The notes beneath the pieces are model-generated. The model worked only from the letters and a program-made list of their open reading frames with translations. It did not search any database and was not told where the DNA came from. Below, one piece after another: positions 8,379 through 15,493 of a stretch of DNA of 20,301 bases. A program made the position numbers and the translations under genes. The stretch covers positions 1 through 20,301 of the forward strand of contig CAYTID010000039.1 in NCBI GenBank assembly GCA_964437735.1, in the 5' to 3' direction. Positions within the stretch are counted from its first letter, which is position 1; each line of letters opens with the position of its first letter. Origin of the DNA: CAYTID01 sp964437735. Its GTDB lineage: Bacteria; Bacteroidota; Ignavibacteria; UBA10030; BY39.

Positions 8379-10187
8379 TTAATTTGTTGTTCCTATATGT
8401 TTATCGTGCAATATTTCGAGTTCTTTTAACAATTTGTCTAATTGTGTAATTTTCTCGCCAGGATATTTTTCGTTCGGCTTTACTTTTTGTGCATCGGTAA
8501 ACGATTTTTTTGCATCAGCATATTTTTTTTCTTTAAGAAGCTTATCGCCGGCGGAAATTAATTTCTGATACTCTCTCTCAATTTCACCGGGAAGTTTTTT
8601 CATTTTCAGGGTATTACCCGCATCGGCAACTACATTTTTCTTCCATGTGTCTGAATATCCCGGGTGTGTAGGCTTGTTATATTCGTTCTTCACGTTTCCA
8701 TCTAAATATTTGAATATTAAAAACTCGCCTAATTTTTTCCAACGTTCCACAGTAGTTCTCGCTTGTTCAAGTGTGTAGTCGGTTAAATAATCGCGTGCTT
8801 TTTCGGGTGAAGTTTTGTAAAGTGTTTCGGCAACTTTTTCTATCCCTGGCTGGTCGGCTAAAAATTTCCCTTCCAATTCACGCTGCACAAGTTGGATATC
8901 TTTAATCATATCGCTGTAGCGCGAGTATGCATAATTTGCCACGAAATTGAAAACCCAGAATGCTGATTCCCATGTAAATTCAGTGAACGAACCAGTTCCA
9001 ACGGCATAGTTATGTGGAATTTTTTTAATTCCACAGTATACCGGAACATATACTGTAGAATAAGAATCATCGATACCAAACCACGTAACACCGCCGATTG
9101 GATTAGGCAGCCATGATCGGGATTGTGTTACAAAAACCCAGGCGCTTTGTTGTGTTGAAATTGCGCGTTCATTCAAATAAGTTTCACCTTCGTGCGACCA
9201 TGTTAAGGGACGCCAGCGATATGGACAGGCATATGCACCTGCGCCAACATCTTTTGTCATGTCAAACTCGGTTCCTTCAAAATGATCGCGCATTAATTCC
9301 ATTACATCGTGAACTGATAATTTATTGTCCGGTTTTATCCACAATGGCATCCGCTCTAACGATTCGCCTTTGATATACGAAATATATTTTTCCATATTTT
9401 TATTTGTTCTTCTAAATACTGACCAGACTCTCCCTTCGCAGAATCGAATCGAGTTGTAAGCTAAAGGAGCATATGTATCCGAAAAACTAAAGTCTTTATC
9501 CTGCCCTGTAAAATATCCCTTCGAACGTGCAAACGAAATTACATCGGGTGAATAAATACAATTGTTCGGATCATTAAGAGGAAATGTGGTTATACGGGCA
9601 TGGTTTGCATGAGCTGAAATATATCCGTCCGGAATTCTTTGTGCTACCCAAACAGCTCCTTTATTGCCTTCACCCTTTCCAATAATTTCTAATATCCAAA
9701 CTTCGTTGGGGTCTGCAATCGATATTGATTCGCCTGAACTGTAATACCCGTATTCAGCGACTAATTCACCCATAAGCTTAATCGCCTCACGAGCTGTCTT
9801 AGTCCGCTGCAGAGCAACATAAATCAGAGTACCATAATCTATTATCCCTTTTTTATCAATTAATTCGTCTCGTCCACCATAAGTCGTCTCACTAATGGTT
9901 AATTGGTGTTCGTTCATATTTCCGACAACTGAATAAGTTTCGCGCGCTTGCTTAATTTTTCCTAAATATTTTCCTGTGTCCCATTCGTAAACATCTAACA
10001 TAGTTCCTTCCGGATATTTAGCAGCGGGCCAATGATACAACTCGCCGTATAGCTGGTGAGAATCGGCTGCATAGGTAATCATTGTTGAACCATCAGTCGA
10101 TGCACCTTTAGTAACTAAAATGCTTGTGCATGGAATTGCTTGAGAGAATAAGAATAGTAATCCGATTAAAATAATTTTCGTTTTCAT
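8379..10187 (-). CDS. Secreted C69-family dipeptidase (PepD-like, Ntn hydrolase)
   Basis: The 602-residue protein starts with an export signal (MKTKIILIGLLFLFSQAIP) followed directly by Cys20 in CTSILVTKGASTDGSTM. Family C69 enzymes are Ntn hydrolases whose N-terminal Cys, exposed by processing, is the nucleophile. Here removal of the signal peptide would itself expose it, so activity outside the cytoplasm is inferred. GNMNEHQLTISETTYGGRDE (about residues 89-108) is the second family motif. The C-terminal 60 residues (KLLKEKKYADAKKSFTDAQ...) look helical and TPR-like, an extension beyond lactobacillal PepD. I chose ATG 10187; a TTG at 10199 would add MGNN ahead of an already complete signal peptide. 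Substrates are probably short peptides; a cell-wall role next to murA is possible but unproven. Confidence 0.85.
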   Translation of the reverse strand: MKTKIILIGLLFLFSQAIPCTSILVTKGASTDGSTMITYAADSHQLYGELYHWPAAKYPEGTMLDVYEWDTGKYLGKIKQARETYSVVGNMNEHQLTISETTYGGRDELIDKKGIIDYGTLIYVALQRTKTAREAIKLMGELVAEYGYYSSGESISIADPNEVWILEIIGKGEGNKGAVWVAQRIPDGYISAHANHARITTFPLNDPNNCIYSPDVISFARSKGYFTGQDKDFSFSDTYAPLAYNSIRFCEGRVWSVFRRTNKNMEKYISYIKGESLERMPLWIKPDNKLSVHDVMELMRDHFEGTEFDMTKDVGAGAYACPYRWRPLTWSHEGETYLNERAISTQQSAWVFVTQSRSWLPNPIGGVTWFGIDDSYSTVYVPVYCGIKKIPHNYAVGTGSFTEFTWESAFWVFNFVANYAYSRYSDMIKDIQLVQRELEGKFLADQPGIEKVAETLYKTSPEKARDYLTDYTLEQARTTVERWKKLGEFLIFKYLDGNVKNEYNKPTHPGYSDTWKKNVVADAGNTLKMKKLPGEIEREYQKLISAGDKLLKEKKYADAKKSFTDAQKVKPNEKYPGEKITQLDKLLKELEILHDKHIGTTN

Positions 10188-10223
10188 ATTGTTACCCAAA
10201 TTGTGATAATATTTTTTTGATTT

Positions 10224-10251
10224 AATATACTACTAACTGCCAAAAATTCAA
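10224..10251 (-). promoter_or_regulatory. Putative promoter for C69 peptidase-murA
   Basis: On the minus strand, TTGAAT (10246-10251) is followed after 16 nt by TATATT (10224-10229). This places the start about 30 nt upstream of the ATG at 10187. The 90-bp gap after the DUF5916 gene otherwise holds no clear terminator. Assigned by motif only. Confidence 0.35.
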
Positions 10252-10289
10252 AAACAAGAGCTCTACTGATTGCAAATCCGACCACCCTC

Positions 10290-12749
10290 CTACAAACTCA
10301 ACCAATAACTAACCTTCAATAAGAAGATGTTGGCTGGGGTAGTTCTGAAAGTTTCATTCATATCATACTTTAAATTAGTGAAGTAATTTTCGATTTCCCT
10401 TTCCCGGTTATGGGTCCAAACAAGATAAGCAGTGCTGCCGGGAATATATTCCCATCTTATAACCAAATTTGTATTAAAAAATTGTTCATTAAAATCACGG
10501 TCAATTGTCTCCGTGTAATTAACAAAATTTTTAGTATCAACCAACTGTCTGAAATTCTTATAGTATCCTTTCGCAACAAATAATTGTCCGTAAAGTTGCA
10601 GCGTTAATTCGTGTGTAAAAGTAAAAGTCGTTCGCAAAGTAAAGTTTACCTCGTCGGTGCTTCTATCGCCAAAAATACTTACGAGCTTATCGCCAATCCA
10701 AACATTTTTTGCCCACGCTTCCTGATTGCGAATTTGTTTGTACTCCGACCCAAGCCCGATTTCTATCCACGTGAGCGGCATTAATTCCAATTCAACTTCG
10801 TGTACGTGGACTCGTTTCATTTTACTGTCGAAACCAAAATCATAGTCGTAGCCAATTATATAATTCTTCCTGTTGTCAGTTCGCAAAAAAAAGCCAACCA
10901 TTGAAGAAACAGGTTTCAAATATAAACCATTACCCCGCGTTTCTCGGTCGTCATATTTTCCCATCTCAACGCTGGCGAACGAACGCAACCGCCAGTAATT
11001 ATGAAAACCGCCATAACCGCCAATTCGCGCTTCACGGAATAGATTAGGACCATCGAACGACCTCCTTTCGTGCAGGAACAAGGATGTTCGCCACTCACGG
11101 AGGAGTTCCGAAGGTTGATCTTCTTTGTAAATGATCGAACTTATAAATCCATAATCTTTTGGTCGCTGAAAAAAACCAAGGTCGTTTATATTATAATTGT
11201 TCGAAGTGAAATCAATGGCAGTATTCCAAAGCCAATGGTCACCGGCAATTTTGCCGAAATTAAATCTGCCCGCTGAACCGTCAATTCGCTTACCCCTGTT
11301 ATTTCCGTTTGAACCCGCAAAAAAACCATCGACACTGTAATTATTATCGAGCAAACGAATATTCCAATCCAATCCGCTCGTAAATATTGGTGATCTCTGC
11401 TGTTTCGCAACTGAAGTTATAATCAAACCAATATTTGAATTTTCAAATATATCTTGTTTTAAACGGACAATATTAAAATGCGCGAGGGGTTCAATCATCT
11501 GTTTTGAACTTATCCCTGTTGAATCAACCACAGTTACATATTCTTGTTTTGTGACAGCCTGCAATAAACCAACCGACAGACCGTCGGAAGTTTTTCCGCT
11601 CAATTTTGCTGCACCGAGAATAGTTACATTTTGCGGGAGATGTTTTATATAACCATCAGAAGGAACTTTTATTTCTCTCTTTGAAATTGCGCGACCGATT
11701 CGACGTGAATAAAATAAACCGGGACCAAACTGGTTTCCAAAAGTACTGAACCTCAATATTTGTGTACCTTCAATAAAGAAGGGGCGCTTTTCCGGGAAAA
11801 AAGTTTCATAAGTTGTCAAATTCAAAACAGCAGGATCGGCTTCCACCTGACCGAAGTCGGGATTGATGGTTGCCTCTAAAGTAAAATTACTTGTTAAACC
11901 ATATTTAACATCTACGCCGGCGTTCTTTGAAAAGTCGGGCTTCTTCGGAAAATCTTCTGTTGATGGTTCGAAACTCTGTTTTACAGTTGCGAAGGGTAAT
12001 GCTTCAAGGCGCATTTGTTCGGGTAAATTTTGCAAACCTTTTAAATGTCCAAATCGTGAAATGAAACCGCTCTCGCTTTTCTTAATCGGCGACCAAAACG
12101 AGCGTTCGTTCTTACGACTGATCAAGCGGATAAAATTGATGCCCCAATCGTATTCACTGTTTCCATTTTTACGATAACGTAAAATACTGAAGGGAATTTT
12201 AATTTCAGCCGACCAGCCATTAGGAAGAATTTTAGCTTGTGCTTCCCACACCGCATCCCAGGAAATGTCCTCTCTTTGTGCATCATCATATTGCAAAATA
12301 TCTACCTTCACTCCAGCAGCATTAATTGTAAATTCAAACGCTGTCTGATGATCATGGTATGAGTCAATTCTAATAGAAATTACATCCGAATTAATTTCAT
12401 TATCACGCCGTGTCAGCCGCGCTACAATTTTATCCGGTTCGGAATCGAACATCATACAACCAAAATATAATGCTTCGTCGTCATACATTACACGGATCTC
12501 AGTCGCTTCCGAAGCCTGTTCACCTTCATTAGGATCGCGTTGAATAAAACCGGAGCTTGGTACTGCTGCATCCCAGTCAAGTTCAGTCAGGTAGCCGTCA
12601 ATAACAGGCGGATTCTCAGTTTTTTTAGCATCAATAAATTTTGAATTATCTCCAGAATATAAGCTGCCGGGAAAAAGTCCGATCGCCAATATTATTATCA
12701 ACTTAGAAAAATATCTTAATTTATACACGTTGATTAGTTTTTTAAACAT
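10290..12749 (-). CDS. DUF5916 outer-membrane beta-barrel protein with CBM9-like N-terminal domain
   Basis: The 819-residue protein has an N-terminal hydrophobic export signal (about residues 14-32, KLIIILAIGLFPGSLYSG). A CBM9-like carbohydrate-binding domain opens with PPVIDGYLTELDWDAA (47-62) and runs to about 215. The DUF5916 region carries its signature INPDFGQVEADPAVLNLTTY (295-314) and FFPEKRPFFIEG (317-328), then alternating-hydrophobicity strands to the end (LLKVSYWLSL). Proteins of this layout are common in Bacteroidota and related phyla and are predicted outer-membrane barrels; their substrates are unknown. It is transcribed divergently from the YGW-repeat gene at 12857, with 107 bp between them. 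A weak promoter candidate on the minus strand is TTGGAA (12784-12789), 15-nt spacer, TATAAA (12763-12768). Confidence 0.82.
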   Translation of the reverse strand: MFKKLINVYKLRYFSKLIIILAIGLFPGSLYSGDNSKFIDAKKTENPPVIDGYLTELDWDAAVPSSGFIQRDPNEGEQASEATEIRVMYDDEALYFGCMMFDSEPDKIVARLTRRDNEINSDVISIRIDSYHDHQTAFEFTINAAGVKVDILQYDDAQREDISWDAVWEAQAKILPNGWSAEIKIPFSILRYRKNGNSEYDWGINFIRLISRKNERSFWSPIKKSESGFISRFGHLKGLQNLPEQMRLEALPFATVKQSFEPSTEDFPKKPDFSKNAGVDVKYGLTSNFTLEATINPDFGQVEADPAVLNLTTYETFFPEKRPFFIEGTQILRFSTFGNQFGPGLFYSRRIGRAISKREIKVPSDGYIKHLPQNVTILGAAKLSGKTSDGLSVGLLQAVTKQEYVTVVDSTGISSKQMIEPLAHFNIVRLKQDIFENSNIGLIITSVAKQQRSPIFTSGLDWNIRLLDNNYSVDGFFAGSNGNNRGKRIDGSAGRFNFGKIAGDHWLWNTAIDFTSNNYNINDLGFFQRPKDYGFISSIIYKEDQPSELLREWRTSLFLHERRSFDGPNLFREARIGGYGGFHNYWRLRSFASVEMGKYDDRETRGNGLYLKPVSSMVGFFLRTDNRKNYIIGYDYDFGFDSKMKRVHVHEVELELMPLTWIEIGLGSEYKQIRNQEAWAKNVWIGDKLVSIFGDRSTDEVNFTLRTTFTFTHELTLQLYGQLFVAKGYYKNFRQLVDTKNFVNYTETIDRDFNEQFFNTNLVIRWEYIPGSTAYLVWTHNREREIENYFTNLKYDMNETFRTTPANIFLLKVSYWLSL

Positions 12750-12797
12750 ATAAGCGGCAAAATTTATAAAAAATTAGTCAAAATTCCAAAACTTTTG

Positions 12798-12814
12798 TTG
12801 GCATAATGGTTGTA
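12798..12814 (+). promoter_or_regulatory. Sigma-54-like -24/-12 element upstream of the YGW-repeat gene
   Basis: TTGGCAT, then five bases, then TTGTA has the exact spacing of the sigma-54 consensus YTGGCACG-N4-TTGCW. The -24 part matches at YTGGCA; the -12 part is TTGT instead of TTGC, which weakens the call. It would start transcription about 32 nt before the ATG at 12857. A sigma-70 reading using TTGGCA as -35 leaves only 14 nt to TATAGT (12818-12823), which is poor spacing. No activator binding site was recognised. Confidence 0.4.
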
Positions 12815-12844
12815 ATCTATAGTATTAGAAATGAGATAAGAAAA

Positions 12845-12849
12845 GAGGA
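12845..12849 (+). promoter_or_regulatory. Shine-Dalgarno GAGGA for the gene at 12857
   Basis: GAGGA lies 7 nt before the ATG. It is one of the clearest ribosome binding sites in the window and supports this start, which also gives a complete signal peptide. Confidence 0.6.
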
Positions 12850-12856
12850 TTAGAAA

Positions 12857-14155
12857 ATGAAAAAATTACTAATAATATTCGGAATGATGCTAGTAATAGC
12901 AATTGGAACAAACGCACAACCAACAACAAGAATTAATTTTGATTTCTTTTATACATCACTGGCTCCTTACGGGGAATGGATCGAATTGGATTATAATTTT
13001 TATGTATGGAAGCCTTACCATGTTAAACGTTATTGGCGTCCTTATATGCACGGGAGTTGGGTTTATTCTCCTTATGGATGGTATTGGGTATCACAAGAGC
13101 CTTACGGCTGGGCAACCTACCATTATGGCAGATGGTTTGATGATGATTACTACGGATGGGTGTGGATTCCCGGTTACGATTGGGCGCCAGCTTGGGTTGA
13201 GTGGCGGTATAATGATGATTATATTGGATGGGCTCCATTGCCACCTTATGCAGAATTTAGAATAAGCGTAGGTATATACTGGACATCTTCATGGCATCCA
13301 CCAATACATCATTGGAATTTTGTGAGGTATCGCCATATGTGTAATCCAAAAGTATATGATCATTATCTCCCTGCAGAGAGAACCAGAAGGTTTTTTGGAT
13401 CTACCAGATCAAACTCAAGCTATGAATTTGAAAACAATAGAATTATCAATCGAGGACTAGACCGAGAATTTATAGAAAACAGAACAGGTGATCGTATCAG
13501 AAATGTTGAAATAGTTGAGACAAGAGATCGAAAAACTGAGCGGATTTTCCGTGAAGGCGACCGTCAAAGACTTGAAATTTATCAACCGAGTGCAAAAGAT
13601 GTTGATCAAAATCGTCCTGAAAGAATTGATGCTAAAAGAGCTGACCGGCGAACCACTTTAAACATCGAAAAAATTGACAGGTCAATATTTCAGGAGAGAA
13701 ATGAACGCGATGGTGGTATTAGAAAACCTGAAAAGGAGGGAACAGAACAACAAACAGATCGGCTTAATAACCGCGAAATTGACAGGTCTGTCGAAAAACA
13801 ATATCAGGAAAAAGAAATTCAAAAAAATCAGGAGCGTGAAAAAATCAGACGTGATCGTAATAAAGAAGAAGAAAGGAATGAAATCAGGAAGCAGGAAGGA
13901 CAAAGTCGGAAAATTGAAGACCGGAAGTCGAAATATGAAGATAGAAAATCTGAAATAAAACGAGAAGAACAGAAAAACAAGTCCAGAGAAATTCAGCGTG
14001 AGACGAGACCTGAACGGCGGGAACGCGAAATCGAAATTCACAGAGAACAGGTAAGACCACGCGAAAAACAAGATGAACCTCGGAGAGAACAAAACCCAAG
14101 ACCCGATCGTGGTGGAGAAAGAGATTCGCCACGGAACCGGTCAGGTAGAGAATAA
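12857..14155 (+). CDS. Secreted YGW-repeat (DUF6600-like) protein with long highly charged C-terminal tail
   Basis: The 432-residue protein has three parts. Residues 1-20 are a signal peptide ending TNA|Q. Residues about 28-155 form an aromatic domain with recurring YGxW/YGW units (Y38-G-E-W, Y73-G-W, Y83-G-W, Y99-G-W, Y122-I-G-W), including APYGEW and GWAPLPP. This resembles the DUF6600/YXWGXW families found in Bacteroidota, Proteobacteria and Acidobacteria, whose function is unknown. Residues about 190-432 are almost wholly R, E, K, D, Q and N, a polyampholyte likely to be disordered or helical/coiled. I infer export to the periplasm or surface, but the role is unknown. It stands alone on +, between a sigma-54-like promoter and a strong terminator. 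The charged tail has internal repeats (IDRS at 273-276 and 308-311; EDRKS at 354-358 and 361-365), suggesting expansion by duplication. Confidence 0.75.
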   Translation: MKKLLIIFGMMLVIAIGTNAQPTTRINFDFFYTSLAPYGEWIELDYNFYVWKPYHVKRYWRPYMHGSWVYSPYGWYWVSQEPYGWATYHYGRWFDDDYYGWVWIPGYDWAPAWVEWRYNDDYIGWAPLPPYAEFRISVGIYWTSSWHPPIHHWNFVRYRHMCNPKVYDHYLPAERTRRFFGSTRSNSSYEFENNRIINRGLDREFIENRTGDRIRNVEIVETRDRKTERIFREGDRQRLEIYQPSAKDVDQNRPERIDAKRADRRTTLNIEKIDRSIFQERNERDGGIRKPEKEGTEQQTDRLNNREIDRSVEKQYQEKEIQKNQEREKIRRDRNKEEERNEIRKQEGQSRKIEDRKSKYEDRKSEIKREEQKNKSREIQRETRPERREREIEIHREQVRPREKQDEPRREQNPRPDRGGERDSPRNRSGRE

Positions 14156-14164
14156 TTTATTTTT

Positions 14165-14197
14165 AAAAAAAGGCAGGTAATCAAAGCTGCCTTTTTT
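14165..14197. terminator. Bidirectional intrinsic terminator
   Basis: Seven A then GGCAG (14165-14176) pairs with CTGCC then six T (14187-14197) around a 10-nt loop, giving an 11-bp stem. Because the A and T runs flank the GC core, it can end transcription in both directions. It sits 10 bp after the stop of the + gene and about 33 bp beyond the stop of the convergent glycosylase gene. Confidence 0.9.
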
Positions 14198-14230
14198 AAT
14201 TTACCCACAATCTGCAAAACAGATATTTTT

Positions 14231-15160
14231 CTAAAAAGGAATTTTCCGTTTGTACCAATCCTTCGTTACATCAAGCCAAAAGAAAAGTCCTTTCCATTTT
14301 CCGTATTTGGAATAGAAAGATTCAATTTTCGCGTCGGATACCTTCCGACCGTTTTTATGTATATCAAAAAACTTCATCCTGCACCACGAATCAATGCCCA
14401 AGTATTCATATTTTCCCATAAGCTTTAAAATATTTGCTGCGGCATAAGGACCTACGCCTTTGATATTTGTAAAGTATTTAAACAATTCATGGACTGTAAA
14501 ATTTTTATCATTCACGTTTTCCAAATCCAAATTACCGGAACTGATACGATGAGCAAGTTCTAAAATGTACGGAGCGCGATAACCACATTTGATTTCGGAT
14601 CTTAAAAATTTCTCACTCACTGACGCAATTACGTCAGGTGTTGGAAATGAGAACAAACCATTTATATTTTTCCCTTTGTGTGAATATAAAAACTTTTTCC
14701 CTAATTTGGTTGTTAGATTTTCTGTCATTATCTCTGTCAATGACCAACTGCAATTCGTAGTACATATCAATTTAACAACATCTTCAAATATGGTCGGACT
14801 GCGCAACAGCCTTCCCGCTTTGAGTGAATAAACCCACTTAAAATATTCATCCCGTTTGGCATAATTAAAAAATTCATTGAAATCCTCGTCCAGACGGAAA
14901 ACTCTTTTAATTTGTCCGATTAATTCTTGCCTATGCTGTGTATTGAATGTTTTCTTAAAATAATAATTTACCTTTATTTTATTCGGCGTCTCACTAAGGA
15001 CACAATAAACAAGTATTCCGCCAGTTAACTCAAATAATCTATTTATGGTTTTATTCTCAACGTCAACATGAAAAGGTCTTAGACCACACCAACCATGACT
15101 ATAAACTGTTTTCCAGAAATTAAAATTTTTCGGAACTGATATAAAAAAATAATTATTCAC
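14231..15160 (-). CDS. HhH-GPD superfamily DNA glycosylase (AlkA/OGG-like)
   Basis: Predicted base-excision repair enzyme of 309 residues. The C-terminal half holds the helix-hairpin-helix IKGVGPYAAANILKLMG (about 233-249) and the catalytic Asp257 in YLGIDSW. Upstream, LLRSPTIFEDVVKLICTTNC is the conserved entry to the HhH-GPD domain. The N-terminal ~100 residues look like the beta domain found in AlkA and OGG1. Tyr239 occupies the place where OGG1-type bifunctional enzymes have the catalytic Lys, so it is probably monofunctional, as in AlkA. The target base is not known. The start is GTG at 15158-15160 with no nearby ATG alternative. This lies only 27 nt downstream of the SRP RNA 3' end, so it may depend on read-through or on a promoter inside the SRP gene. 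Confidence 0.82.
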   Translation of the reverse strand: MNNYFFISVPKNFNFWKTVYSHGWCGLRPFHVDVENKTINRLFELTGGILVYCVLSETPNKIKVNYYFKKTFNTQHRQELIGQIKRVFRLDEDFNEFFNYAKRDEYFKWVYSLKAGRLLRSPTIFEDVVKLICTTNCSWSLTEIMTENLTTKLGKKFLYSHKGKNINGLFSFPTPDVIASVSEKFLRSEIKCGYRAPYILELAHRISSGNLDLENVNDKNFTVHELFKYFTNIKGVGPYAAANILKLMGKYEYLGIDSWCRMKFFDIHKNGRKVSDAKIESFYSKYGKWKGLFFWLDVTKDWYKRKIPF

Positions 15161-15180
15161 TTTAATAATCTTGTTGAGTT

Positions 15181-15187
15181 AAAAAAA
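15181..15187 (-). terminator. U-run after SRP RNA helix
   Basis: On the minus strand, seven T directly follow the closing helix of the SRP RNA (GCTTGGCCTC then TTTTTTT). The terminal 10-bp stem and U7 together look like a factor-independent terminator, though the arms are about 80 nt apart, which may reduce efficiency. Confidence 0.5.
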
Positions 15188-15287
15188 GAGGCCAAGCTTA
15201 CCTGTGTCACACTTTCGGTAACTGACCGCTGCTTCCTTCCGGACCTGGCGGGGTTGGGCTACTTACAGTTGCACAGGACTTGACCTC
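15188..15287 (-). ncRNA. ffs: Signal recognition particle RNA, small (4.5S) bacterial type
   Basis: The RNA scaffold that binds Ffh and the SRP receptor during co-translational membrane targeting. The minus strand carries the near-invariant apical domain CCAGGTCCGGAAGGAAGCAG with its GGAA tetraloop. The ends pair perfectly: GAGGTCAAGT with GCTTGGCCTC (10 bp with G-U pairs), then CCTGTG with CACAGG after a small bulge. The length of about 100 nt fits the small type without an Alu domain. Its 5' end lies 2 nt after the tRNA-Ala 3' end, implying a shared precursor. Confidence 0.95.
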
Positions 15288-15289
15288 TG

Positions 15290-15362
15290 TGGAGCTGAAG
15301 GGATTCGAACCCTCGGCCTCCTCGTTGCGAACGAGGCGCTCTCCCAGCTGAGCTACAGCCCC
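15290..15362 (-). tRNA. tRNA-Ala (anticodon CGC)
   Basis: A complete 73-nt cloverleaf. The acceptor GGGGCTG pairs with CAGCTCC and contains the G3-U70 pair that specifies alanine. The D arm is GCTC..GAGC. The anticodon stem CCTCG/CGAGG holds loop TTCGCAA, giving anticodon CGC (codon GCG). The T arm is GAGGG-TTCGAAT-CCCTT. The discriminator is A. The 3' CCA is not encoded (the next bases are CAGAGG), so CCA must be added after processing. Confidence 0.96.
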
Positions 15363-15408
15363 TTAAAAATAATCTGATCAAAAACTTTTTTGTCGATATT
15401 TCGTTAAG

Positions 15409-15436
15409 AATATAAACAATTACTGACATTTTTCAA
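15409..15436 (-). promoter_or_regulatory. Putative promoter for tRNA-Ala-SRP RNA
   Basis: On the minus strand, TTGAAA (15431-15436) is followed after 16 nt by TATATT (15409-15414), placing the start about 40 nt before the mature tRNA. It is back-to-back with the hrcA promoter, only 10 bp from the CIRCE-like element. Confidence 0.4.
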
Positions 15437-15446
15437 AGTACGTTAA

Positions 15447-15473
15447 TTAGCACTATGTTGACAAAGAAGCTAA
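15447..15473 (+). promoter_or_regulatory. Degenerate CIRCE-like HrcA operator
   Basis: The left arm TTAGCACTA (15447-15455) matches 8 of 9 bases of the CIRCE arm TTAGCACTC. After exactly 9 bases, the right arm AGAAGCTAA (15465-15473) keeps only the outer GCTAA of GAGTGCTAA. Total length is 27 bp, as in CIRCE. It overlaps the -35 box of the hrcA promoter, where HrcA binding would block polymerase. The weak right arm makes strong binding uncertain. Confidence 0.55.
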
Positions 15474-15486
15474 AAATATGTATTTT
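15458..15486 (+). promoter_or_regulatory. Predicted hrcA operon promoter
   Basis: A perfect TTGACA (15458-15463), a 17-nt spacer and TATTTT (15481-15486) place the start near 15493, about 34 nt before the hrcA ATG. The -35 box lies inside the CIRCE-like spacer. Confidence 0.6.
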
Positions 15487-15493
15487 TAAATAA

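Noticed and set aside
10127..10187. Cys20 of the C69 peptidase as a lipoprotein lipobox
   Set aside because: The preceding AIP does not fit L-(A/S)-(G/A)-C, and the CTSILVTKG context is the family's nucleophile motif.
10188..10199. TTG at 10199 as start of the C69 peptidase
   Set aside because: The ATG at 10187 already gives a complete signal peptide starting MKTK; the TTG only adds MGNN and has no better ribosome site.
12903..13265. Alternative plus-strand frame inside the YGW-repeat gene
   Set aside because: It is an out-of-frame shadow of the Trp/Tyr-rich coding sequence, with no own ribosome site or recognisable domain.
13682..14092. Long minus-strand open frame opposite the charged tail, translating as a Phe/Leu-rich 'membrane protein'
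   Set aside because: It is the antisense of R/E/K-rich codons, which yields F/L/S-rich text automatically. It lacks a domain, and the plus-strand gene has a signal peptide, ribosome site and terminator.
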